A DNA stretch of 64,000 nt from Leishmania donovani. Lineage: Eukaryota > Euglenozoa > Kinetoplastea > Trypanosomatida > Trypanosomatidae. The translations under genes and the position numbers were made by a program. Shown here one piece after another: positions 1 to 7,853 of this stretch (positions are counted from its first letter, which is position 1; each line of letters starts with the position of its first letter). The stretch lies in NCBI RefSeq assembly GCF_000227135.1, contig NC_018249.1:1-64000 (forward strand), in the 5' to 3' direction. The notes under the pieces were generated by a model that searched no databases, was not told the DNA's origin, and saw only the letters and a program-made list of their open reading frames with translations.

Positions 1-654
1 CCGCGGGGAGGCACGATTTTGGCGGCCTTGGGTCCGGGGCTGGGGCTGTGCCCGGGTTGCGGGGTGGGCGCGCTTAATCCGCCGCGTGTCCATCGGTCGC
101 TTCGTGCTGTTTAAGGGGCCTGCGAAGGGGCGTTTCGGGGGTAGGCCGTGCTTTTGTGTGGGGTGGGGTCTTGCGCAAAGGCCTTCGTCGGTTTTTTCCG
201 CCCGGTGGGGGGCGCCGCGCTCTGGGGCGGGGCGCGGGGGCTCGTCTGGGGTGGAGGGGGGCTAGGGGGTGGCGGCGCGGCCTTTCCCCACCCCACGGCC
301 CGCCACCGGCGCCCTCGCCGCCAGGCGAAGCCTTCCCCACCCCCCAACGCGCGTAAAGCAGAAAACGCCGAGGAAGGTGCGGGCAGACGAGGTGGCGGCA
401 GCTTGTGTTTCGGGTGTGCGTCGGTGTGGCCATGTGCGCCGCTGCGGCGGTGCCAGCTAGGCACTCCGCGGGTGCATGTTTGCTTAGTGGTCGGCATGCG
501 GTCGTGCAGGCAGAGACACTCCAGTTGCAAACCCTGTATGAGGAAAACGTTTTTTGTTGTTGGCTGTGTGCCCTGTTTGGGCGGTGCGTGAATACAGGGG
601 AAGATGATCACGAACACGCAGCTCTAATCGCGAGAGCATGTGAGTGAGATCTCA
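1..654. other. G-rich non-coding stretch
   Basis: No convincing gene is seen here. The plus strand is dominated by runs of G, and the open frames on both strands are Arg/Pro/Gly-rich products of this base bias. As all genes are transcribed leftward, this would be the 3' UTR or end region of the small gene that ends at 655. A cluster of G runs at 224-269 is listed separately. Confidence 0.6.
224..269 (+). other. G-quadruplex-prone G-run cluster
   Basis: Six runs of four to six G occur within 46 bases, with loops of 1 to 7 bases. This meets the usual four-run quadruplex pattern. The G-rich strand is the template strand for the leftward genes. Any effect on transcription is inference. Confidence 0.6.
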
Positions 655-1089
655 TCAGTTACGCGACGGCATTCGTCCAGTCGCAAGTCTGCGCGTCAAC
701 GGATCACTAAAAATGCCACCTTTCACACATGCGGCGGGCAAGTCGCGTTGGGTCGGTGGCATCAAAAAGTCGTCGCTCACGCCTATGTGCTCCATGGGGC
801 TCTCGCACCCAACGGCCAGACCGCGTTTACGCGTCGGCTTGCGGACGTAGTGATCATAGAACGACGTCGGCCCGTTGGAGAGGCGGTCGACGCACGCCTG
901 CGTCTCGCTGTCGTACTGCGCTTCGTTGATGGGCTGCATGAGGTAGTCGCTGTCCAGCGTTGAGCAAACGCGGTTGTACGCGAGGAAGTTCGACGCCGTT
1001 GGTGGGCTATGCAAATCGATGGTGACGCCAACCTCCTTGCAGTCGACGACGACCTTCACGGGTACAGCAGGGGGTTCTGTACTGCTCAT
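655..1089 (-). CDS. Small hypothetical protein, 144 aa
   Basis: I do not recognise this protein. The start at 1089 (MSSTEPPAVPVK) was chosen because a pyrimidine tract on the minus strand is followed by the first AG at 1099-1098, leaving a leader of about 8 bases. The reading frame extends upstream to 1269, but that part is pyrimidine-driven. The product has no signal peptide or membrane segment. Its C-terminal half is basic and contains several Pro/Gly turns (SFYDHYVRKPTRKRG). Such short, loop-rich basic proteins are sometimes axonemal microtubule-associated proteins, but no diagnostic motif was seen, so no function is assigned. It is the last gene of the leftward cluster in this window. Base usage is more balanced than in the flanking non-coding DNA, which supports real coding. 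Confidence 0.65.
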   Translation of the reverse strand: MSSTEPPAVPVKVVVDCKEVGVTIDLHSPPTASNFLAYNRVCSTLDSDYLMQPINEAQYDSETQACVDRLSNGPTSFYDHYVRKPTRKRGLAVGCESPMEHIGVSDDFLMPPTQRDLPAACVKGGIFSDPLTRRLATGRMPSRN

Positions 1090-1755
1090 GGCCTCGTCTT
1101 GACACGCCGGCGTTCCGCGAGAAAGGGAGAAAAGCAACCTATGAGGGTTTGACAGCGTCCGTCGGCGAGATCGCAAAACAAAGCAAGGAGATGGAAATAG
1201 AGAGAGCGGAGGAGCAACGCGCACGGTGACCCCAACCCCCTGGTGCTGGCAACGCGGAGAAAGAGCCAAAACGGGCTGGTCGCGGCACTGCGCCGTACAA
1301 ACAAACGGAAAAGCAGGAAAAAAGAAGGGTGGGGCTGGGAGGAAGAGACAGAGTTACAGAGACGAGGGGGGTGTCGAGAGCGCGCGCCTGCAGGCGAGCC
1401 GAGCTGCGCAGAGGGGTACCGGCGCGCAGATACGCGCGTGGGGCAAGTCAGCGAGCGGGAGAGGAACACCGAGCAAAGCACGCGAAACCGCACGAGCGCT
1501 TTGAAGCTGGCGGAGGAGAGGACGCGCCGCTGCCTCACATCGTTTTTCATGGCGCAAGTCAGAAGGGGCGTGACCACGCTCTCCGATTGTGTCGGGCGTT
1601 CACTGCTGACGTTGCAGTTGTGCTCTTGTGTTTGAAGATGATAAACGAGAAATGACATGGAAATCCGTTAGTTGTTCAGTAGACACGAGGACGTCTGTGT
1701 GGCAAAGTATGCGAGCGCGTGCGAGCCGCCGGAAATGAGGGAGCGGCGCACAGGT
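1090..1755. other. Intergenic, RPL11 3' UTR and downstream splice region
   Basis: About 670 bases lie between two minus-strand genes. The sequence is rich in purines on the plus strand (pyrimidine tracts on the transcribed-sense strand). No gene or RNA was recognised. Confidence 0.5.
1098..1099 (-). promoter_or_regulatory. Putative trans-splice acceptor AG for the 655-1089 gene
   Basis: On the minus strand a T/C-rich tract (about 1115-1137) is followed by the first AG at 1099-1098, eight bases before the ATG. This is the usual trypanosomatid arrangement, but the site is not experimentally placed. Confidence 0.45.
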
Positions 1756-2322
1756 TTAGCGGCGGCGGCGGCGGATCATCTTCTTCTTCTTTTTGGCCTG
1801 GAAGATGATACCGTCGTGGACTTTCTCGAACCACTTCATCGCCTCCTCCTTGGTGACGTGGTGGGAGTGGCCGACGCGGCTGCACTTGCGCTTGCGGTGC
1901 GCCACTCGCTCGCCACGGCGACCGAGGACGACGTAGAAGTCCATGCCGTAGATACCGGTGGAGGGGTCGTACTTGATGCCGAGATCAATGTGCTCGTCGA
2001 TGCCGAAGCCGAAGGAGCCGGTGTCGGAGAAGTTGTAGCTCTTCAGCTCAAACTCCTTCACCTTGAGGCCCTTCTCTAGCAGCTCCTCGGCCTTCTTGCC
2101 GCGGACGGTGCAGTGCACGGCGATCTTCTCGTTACGACGGATGCCGAACGTGCGCACGGTCAGGCGAGCACGGGAGAGCACCGGGGTCTGCTCGCACAGC
2201 TGCTCGAGCACCTTCGAGGCACGCGTCAGGCGATCACCGCTCTCACCGACGCAGATGTTGATGCAGAGCTTCTTCACGACGATCTCCCGCATGGGGTTCG
2301 CAGCCTTGCTCTCGGCGACCAT
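1756..2322 (-). CDS. RPL11: 60S ribosomal protein L11 (uL5)
   Basis: This is the large-subunit ribosomal protein uL5, part of the central protuberance, where it binds 5S rRNA with uL18. The 188 residues match eukaryotic L11 in length and content. The N terminus reads [20 protein letters not shown], followed by the [14 protein letters not shown] segment. The middle has [19 protein letters not shown]. The conserved loop around [17 protein letters not shown] is followed by [13 protein letters not shown]. The C terminus is strongly basic ([13 protein letters not shown]), a common trypanosomatid extension. The ATG at 2322 follows a clear pyrimidine tract and AG, giving a leader of about 24 bases. 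No frameshift or missing segment is seen. Ribosomal protein genes in Leishmania are often present in more than one copy, but only one is in this window. Confidence 0.98.
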
Positions 2323-2686
2323 TTTCGCAGTCTTCGGTCTGATAAACTGCCCCGACGCAGCGCGAACGGATGTCGGAGAGGGAGAAGAATAAGGTGGAAG
2401 AGGGAGGAAGACGGGGAGGGAAGGTAAGAGGGGTGAGTGGGCACCATCATGGACGCAATCAAAAATACGCCTGATGCATTGTCTGCCAGCACGAGTGGCT
2501 GATGGGATGGAATCCGTTTTCTTTGTGCACCGCCTTCCTCCCGCCGTTGTGCTTCAAACCCGAGGAGAGGAACGTGAGGGGTGCGCGTGCGACGATGCGC
2601 ACACCGTGGATGGACACTAGCGCCTCTTCTCTTTCTCTTCATTTTTTTTTACCAAAATGCACGTGCTCGACCTTCACCCACACGTG
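2323..2686. other. Intergenic between the PP1-motif gene and RPL11
   Basis: This 364-base stretch holds the 3' end of the upstream transcript and the pyrimidine tract for RPL11. No other feature is seen. Confidence 0.5.
2347..2348 (-). promoter_or_regulatory. Putative trans-splice acceptor AG of RPL11
   Basis: A long C/T tract on the minus strand (about 2365-2432) is followed by the first AG at 2348-2347. This gives a 24-base leader before the ATG. Confidence 0.5.
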
Positions 2687-2980
2687 CTAGCGAACGGGTA
2701 CAACGGTGAACTCCACCACCGACACAATGGGCGAGAAGGTTACCTTCTTCTGTCGTTTTTTGACCGCTGCCCGCTCTGGGCGGCACGGGACTGCACACCA
2801 GAAGTGCCCCGGGCACTGCTTTGACGCGTACGCGGAGAAATGCGGTGAACTGCGCTGTTGCCGTCGCGCGCGACATCGATGTCGGTGGCCGCGAGAAACC
2901 GACGCCGATGGCGGAGCCACCGCCGCCGCTGCCTCTAGCAACTTTCCCCATAGCACCGCAACAGGCGACTCGTGAGACAT
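2687..2980 (-). CDS. Small basic protein with PP1-docking RVxF motif, 97 aa
   Basis: No family is recognised, but the C terminus carries a clear protein phosphatase 1 docking signature. KKRQKKVTF (residues 74-82) is a textbook RVxF motif with basic residues in front, and SPIVSVVEF follows with the hydrophobic pair expected at the adjoining site. The arrangement resembles the docking segment of GADD34/CReP-type eIF2-alpha phosphatase subunits, but the rest of the protein shows no similarity I can see. Residues 31-46 are very Arg/Gln-rich. Three Cys and one His occur at about 56-66. The start at 2980 was chosen because the first AG after a long pyrimidine tract is at 2991-2990, nine bases upstream. 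The frame continues upstream to 3166, but that part is pyrimidine-driven. A role as a PP1 regulator or substrate is inference. Confidence 0.6.
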   Translation of the reverse strand: MSHESPVAVLWGKLLEAAAAVAPPSASVSRGHRHRCRARRQQRSSPHFSAYASKQCPGHFWCAVPCRPERAAVKKRQKKVTFSPIVSVVEFTVVPVR

Positions 2981-3483
2981 TATGAGGCACTGGCACAGTG
3001 CGTGCGCCGACACGTGAGCGCATCGCGCGGGAAGGAATAGAGAGAGCGATGAAGAGGGCAGCGGAGGAAATCGAAGAAGGGGAGAGACGAGTACGATAGA
3101 CAAGAGCTGTGTACGGAAGCGTGCGCGTGTGAGTGCGTCAGTCGCACGACGAAGCCTTTCGTCCACTTAGCAAGCAGTGAGGCAATTCCTTAAGTGGTGT
3201 TGTCGTGTGTGATGGCAAGACCACAGCGTACAGTGCGGAGGAGAAGTGACACGCCTTTGCTTCTCTTATCGTTTTATCTTGCCCTGGTTGATGTGCTTGC
3301 GCGTGAAAGAGGGGCCAAGGACAACACGGATTGGGGGGGGGTAGGTAGGTTCAACGGTGGCGGACAAATGCAGAGATCTGTGAAGAGAAGCGAAAGAAAA
3401 AGACGACGCGCATGCGCTCGCCCTGTACACACTCCTCAGCAGAAACCCGCCCCCTCCTCTTGCCGCGTTTCTCCGCGCCGCAG
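2981..3483. other. Intergenic between SET gene and PP1-motif gene
   Basis: About 500 bases hold the pyrimidine tract and acceptor of the downstream gene and the 3' UTR of the SET gene. No further gene was supported. Confidence 0.5.
2990..2991 (-). promoter_or_regulatory. Putative trans-splice acceptor AG
   Basis: The minus strand has a C/T-rich run (about 3032-3090) and then no AG until 2991-2990, nine bases before the ATG at 2980. This favours the short start of the PP1-motif protein. Confidence 0.5.
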
Positions 3484-4347
3484 CTACGCCGCATCGGGGG
3501 GAACAAATCGGAAGCGGGATGCCCAGTACAGCTTGCTGGCGTACAAGGTCGGGTCTTCGGTGGGGTCGATGTAGGGGTACGTGAACTCGGTGCCTCCCAT
3601 CACGTCCCTCGTTGCACGCATCACGACGCAAAAGGCGCCGGCCTTCACGAGGTTGTCCATTATGTTCAGGCGACTATGGCGCCGCAGCAAGGGACCCAGA
3701 CGGTTCGTCGATTCCATGTACACCGTCACGTTGGGCTCGGTGATGCCATGGTTGATAAGGTCCACAACCGGCACCAAGGATGGCCCGCCAAAGACCTCCT
3801 CACTGTCGGGAACATCAACGCAGCGGCTGGCGCACGCTCGATGGGCTCGCACTAGGTCAGCCATGGGCACGCGGATATGCCAGCGGCTCAGGTCCTCGTG
3901 CATCTGCGCGACCACCAAGCTGTTCAAGGCGTCAATTTTCGTCATGTGCGCTGTCAGCTCCGGCCCCAAGGCAACCGCGAGGGAGGTACCGTCCCCTTCG
4001 TCGAGTCGCATCTGGCGCAGGTACCCCTCGAGCGGGCTGCGCGGCTGCATGGCGAGGGCCGTGAACACCGTCGTTAGCGCCGCCTCCTTCGAGTACGACA
4101 CCCTCACACTATTTTCTTCCACTGTATAGGTGCGTAGGGCAGCTGCGAGCTGCTGACCCCATGGCGATGCGAGGGCCGTGATAGGTGAGATACACGCCAG
4201 GTACGGCACCAGCGCCAGCACCTCGCCGTCTCTGACGGTGTCTGCCGCTTTACACACCAGCCCGTGGCAGCCCTTCGCCCCTACGTACTGATACTCCACG
4301 CATGGCGCCACCACGATGTTGAGGCGAGCACTGGCCTGCTTCCACAT
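3484..4347 (-). CDS. SET-domain protein methyltransferase, SETD3/SETD6/LSMT-like
   Basis: This is a probable protein lysine or histidine methyltransferase of the split SET group (plant Rubisco LSMT, SETD3, SETD6), using S-adenosylmethionine. The N-terminal SET part is seen at residues 24-50 (GLVCKAADTVRDGEVLALVP). The SAM-binding Asn-His motif is VVDLINHG at 194-201, and the final SET segment is GGTEFTYPYID at 251-261. The Tyr pair fits the catalytic position, although the usual Tyr-Gly is changed to Tyr-Pro. The 287 residues are short for the family, because the C-terminal substrate-binding domain is essentially absent. The ATG at 4347 is the first after an AG in pyrimidine-rich context. The substrate cannot be read from the sequence. 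Confidence 0.85.
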   Translation of the reverse strand: MWKQASARLNIVVAPCVEYQYVGAKGCHGLVCKAADTVRDGEVLALVPYLACISPITALASPWGQQLAAALRTYTVEENSVRVSYSKEAALTTVFTALAMQPRSPLEGYLRQMRLDEGDGTSLAVALGPELTAHMTKIDALNSLVVAQMHEDLSRWHIRVPMADLVRAHRACASRCVDVPDSEEVFGGPSLVPVVDLINHGITEPNVTVYMESTNRLGPLLRRHSRLNIMDNLVKAGAFCVVMRATRDVMGGTEFTYPYIDPTEDPTLYASKLYWASRFRFVPPDAA

Positions 4348-4949
4348 TCGCTCTTCCCGCCAGCAGAACGGAAGTTTGCGTGCGCACGAGAATTGGAAAA
4401 AGAATGGGAGAATGGGAGCGTCACAAGAGCGTCGCGAAGGGAGTGTCCACCCACCCTCCCTTCCTGAGCAACAAACACGATGACGGGATCAACCCCGACG
4501 ACAAGGAGAGCAGTGGGAAGCGGACGCGTGCGAGGTGTCTCTACTGCAGAGGCGCACTCCAACGGCAGCGAAGGGCAAATGCACCGTAGCATCTCCGTCC
4601 GCCAGCGTGTGGGCCGCCAGGAAAAAAAAACGTGCCATGGCGCCGCTGCTGCGAAGATCCCAAGCTGGGCGATAGCACGCAGCTATCAGACGGTGCGCTT
4701 TTGCCTTCATTTGCCATGTGCGCGCAAGACAAATGCGTTGCATGACAAAAGGAGGGGGTGGGGGCGAACATATGAGTGAACCGACGCAAGTACGGGACTC
4801 TGAGCGACGCCGCACTACAGGACGTGGAGACACAACCACACGGTGATTCTCAGCAAGAACGGACACCGGAAAAGAAAAAAGTACAACACCCACAACCACG
4901 CCTGTCTTCGAAGAGCGAGGCGCCCGGCTCTCTGACGCAGTGCGTGCCC
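4348..4949. other. Intergenic, no gene seen
   Basis: About 600 bases between minus-strand genes. The largest frames are short and not codon-like. It contains pyrimidine tracts suited to splicing of the SET gene. Confidence 0.5.
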
Positions 4950-6695
4950 TCATAGCGGAGGTTGTTGCTCGCTCTCTGGAGCCGAGAACGCAGAGCGCAG
5001 TTTGTCAGAGCGTTCTCGCTGGCGTTGCTCGACCGTTTCAAACTTCTTCAAGAGCGCCTCCTTCGCCATGCTGGGGCTGGCCAAGGCATACTCGGTCGCT
5101 CTGCGGTCGCGGACCTCGCCACGATCACCGCCGTCGATCCCACTCAGCCGATAGCGCTGTGCCATCTCGCGCTCTTTCTCACGGTGCATTCGCTCCAGCT
5201 CCCGCTCCTGCTGCATGTGTGCATTTGACAGCTGCTGAAGTCGCTCCATGAAGTTCTCGGACAGCTTCTCCCGCTCTGCGGCTGCTTGGTCTGCCATGCG
5301 CTTCAGCGCGGCGTCGTGAGCCGCACGCAGCTCTGCCTCTCTGACTTGTAGCCGCCTCTGCACATCCACTTCCTGTTGCGCCTGAGCGGCGCGCAGGGCT
5401 GCTTCTCGCTCACGCAGCTCGCGCTCGCGGCGAGCGATGTCATCGAGCAGCGTCTCCTCGCGTGCACGAAAGCGCTGCTCCATCATGTCCGCCTCCTCGC
5501 GCTGTTGTACTCGCATGAATTCCTTGTCACGCTCAAGCTGCTCCTTCCGCTCTCGCAGTTCCGTGTCCATCGCAGCCCTACGCTGGTGACCTAGTCTGAC
5601 GAGCTCGTCGTACTCGTGGCGCATCCTCGTCGCCGTTTCTTCCCAACTCGCTTTGAGCTGCTCCTCACGCTTCGCGACAGTCTCCAGCATGCCAGCTTGA
5701 AGAGACTCCACGCGATGGGCGAACTCGTCTCGCGCCTCCGCAGCGCGCTTGTCGTAGGCGGTGATGAGGTCGTTGCGGTAGGACTCGAATTTGCTGTATT
5801 GCTGCATGAGGGCCTCGTTCTTCTCTTGCTCGCACGCTGCCACCGTCTGCCGCATCGAGCGCACCACTTCGTCCGCAAACCGTAGGGACGCCTGCAGTTC
5901 GTTAGTGTGAACCTCGTGCATCTTGCAGGCCTGCTGGAGTTTGTTGCGCTCCTCGACGCACTGCGCATGAGCGAGCCTGATCTCCGATAGTTGCACGCGC
6001 GTCGTCTGAAGCTCGTTCTCCAAGGCAACAAGGCGTTCTACTTGGTGTGCAACAACCTCTTTCATGCCGGCTTCGGTTTGCCGCAGCTGCGCACACTCGC
6101 GCGTCAGGCTGTCGAGCCGTTGCTGCTGCTGCAGCGAAAGCACACGCTGACTCTCCTGGTAGGCGGCAATTTCTTTCTGATGTGCGGCGGCGTCGGTGCG
6201 CTGGCGTGCGGCGGCCTCGCTCATGCTGCGGAACGCTGCCTCACTTGCCTGTGCGAGGAGCTGAAACGTGCTCCAACGCTCCTCCATGCTTGGCACTGTC
6301 GCTGTTGGGCTGTCGCCTTCTTCTTGCGAGGCGGCCGTGGAGGTGAGCACCGGCGGTCCCATCCACCTGGGGAGTCCAAACGCTTGCCAGACAACGCGCC
6401 CGCTTTCATCGTTGGGGTTACCCACCGAGGCGTCGCGCTCCCGCTGCGGCGAGTGTGCGGCGACTGCATCGTCCGTTGATGCGGGTGAGGCTGAGCATGC
6501 GCTCTGCTGTGTGTCTACCGGCTTCCACGGCACCGTCGTGGGCCGCCACACGGGCGCTTCAGGCGCTGCCTGTGATGTGTCTGGTTGGGATAAGGGATGC
6601 CCTGCCGGCGTCGAGAGCATCTGCTGGGAGGGAGTGCCCGTGTGTGGATGTCGAGAGGGAGCACTGTTTACCTGCGCCTCTGCCGGCGACGTCAT
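4950..6695 (-). CDS. Coiled-coil protein, 581 aa, function unknown
   Basis: I recognise no family. Residues 1-125 are Pro/Ser/Thr-rich and probably disordered. From about 135 to 515 the sequence is almost continuous charged heptad sequence rich in Glu, Arg, Gln and Ala (such as ERERELREREAALRAAQAQQ), predicting a long coiled coil. The tail (about 520-581) contains a second short helix, MAKEALLKKFETVEQRQRER. No membrane segment, zinc site or motor signature is visible. Such proteins in trypanosomatids are often cytoskeletal, basal-body or flagellar components, but nothing here fixes the location. The ATG at 6695 opens the frame, and strong coding character runs to the stop. The downstream neighbour is the SET methyltransferase. 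Confidence 0.9.
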   Translation of the reverse strand: MTSPAEAQVNSAPSRHPHTGTPSQQMLSTPAGHPLSQPDTSQAAPEAPVWRPTTVPWKPVDTQQSACSASPASTDDAVAAHSPQRERDASVGNPNDESGRVVWQAFGLPRWMGPPVLTSTAASQEEGDSPTATVPSMEERWSTFQLLAQASEAAFRSMSEAAARQRTDAAAHQKEIAAYQESQRVLSLQQQQRLDSLTRECAQLRQTEAGMKEVVAHQVERLVALENELQTTRVQLSEIRLAHAQCVEERNKLQQACKMHEVHTNELQASLRFADEVVRSMRQTVAACEQEKNEALMQQYSKFESYRNDLITAYDKRAAEARDEFAHRVESLQAGMLETVAKREEQLKASWEETATRMRHEYDELVRLGHQRRAAMDTELRERKEQLERDKEFMRVQQREEADMMEQRFRAREETLLDDIARRERELREREAALRAAQAQQEVDVQRRLQVREAELRAAHDAALKRMADQAAAEREKLSENFMERLQQLSNAHMQQERELERMHREKEREMAQRYRLSGIDGGDRGEVRDRRATEYALASPSMAKEALLKKFETVEQRQRERSDKLRSAFSAPESEQQPPL

Positions 6696-7853
6696 ATGTC
6701 ATCAAAGAATGAGAGAATTACACACCATACACCCGGGGTCGGCTGCGGGGACGGGACTTCCGCCACACACGCACCCACAGAAGTGAAAGCATGTTGATCG
6801 ACGAGGAAAAGGCGTCGGAGGACGTAAGTTTCAGGCCGCCGAGAAATACACCACCGTACACGTACAAAGAGAGAGAGATTTGCGTGGCTGCTCGATTGCA
6901 CTCCGGTGCGAGAGGAAAAATGCGGCACGCAACTGACATCGCCGCCGAGGAACACGCTGACGCTACATCACCGATACCGCAGCGCTTGACGTACGCGATT
7001 GGTAGTCGCGTGCGCGACTGGATGTGGCGGGGAACAGGGGACTTTCCTTTCTCCTTTGCCGTGTATTTGCCAAGGATTGCTCCGCTGTACATCTCCAGCG
7101 AGAGTTACTGGCAGCACGGTGTCCCGTGGCCAGACGAGGTCGTGACCTCCCTACACTAACTCCTACAACACCGCGGAGAGGCAACAGACAATAGGCGACG
7201 AAGTGGTGAGGAAAACAAAAAAGGGGCAAACAAAAACGAAAAGGAAGCGCAAAGATGCTCGAAGGAAAGGGCAGTGGCGAACAAACAACATCGCCACCGC
7301 AGACACAGTGGGGAGGGGTGAGGGAAGAAGAGCGCGGCGAGAGGGGGGGGCTATAGCGGCAAGGAGAGAAGGTAAGTACGGCAGACGACAGGGAAGAAGG
7401 GAATGTAAAGAAAACATCGCACACCATGAACAGCACAGCGACTATAGCACCACAGACTCGACCTCGTTCCCGCACTTCACCATCACCTCACATCAACATT
7501 GAGCGCACACTGCCACCACGACCATCACCTTCTTCATCGCCGACACATGAGAAAACAAAAAGAGAGAAAGCGCCAAGACGCTTAGTCGATCATCTACACG
7601 CTTTCACCAGCCGTTAAGGTTAGGCAAGCATGCGAGCACACCAAAGAGAAGAAAGCAAAAGCAACCGCCCGCACATATACAACCACACATTAAAAAGTAA
7701 AAAAAAACTATGGCCAAACAATACCGTACATACTAGAATTCCGTGGAAGCCATTCGCGCATTCACGCATTTGTTGGTGCGTGCGCGCTTGGCGTCTTCGC
7801 ACCCGTCCCTGCCATCTTCTCCTTCGCTCTCAAGAGCGTACAAGCGGAGTGTC
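6696..7853. other. Intergenic / 3' UTR of the NFX1-type gene
   Basis: About 1.16 kb without a supported gene. 7200-7600 is A/G-rich on the plus strand, so pyrimidine-rich in the transcript sense, and gives only spurious frames. It is likely to hold the NFX1 3' UTR and the splice signal of the coiled-coil gene. Confidence 0.5.
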
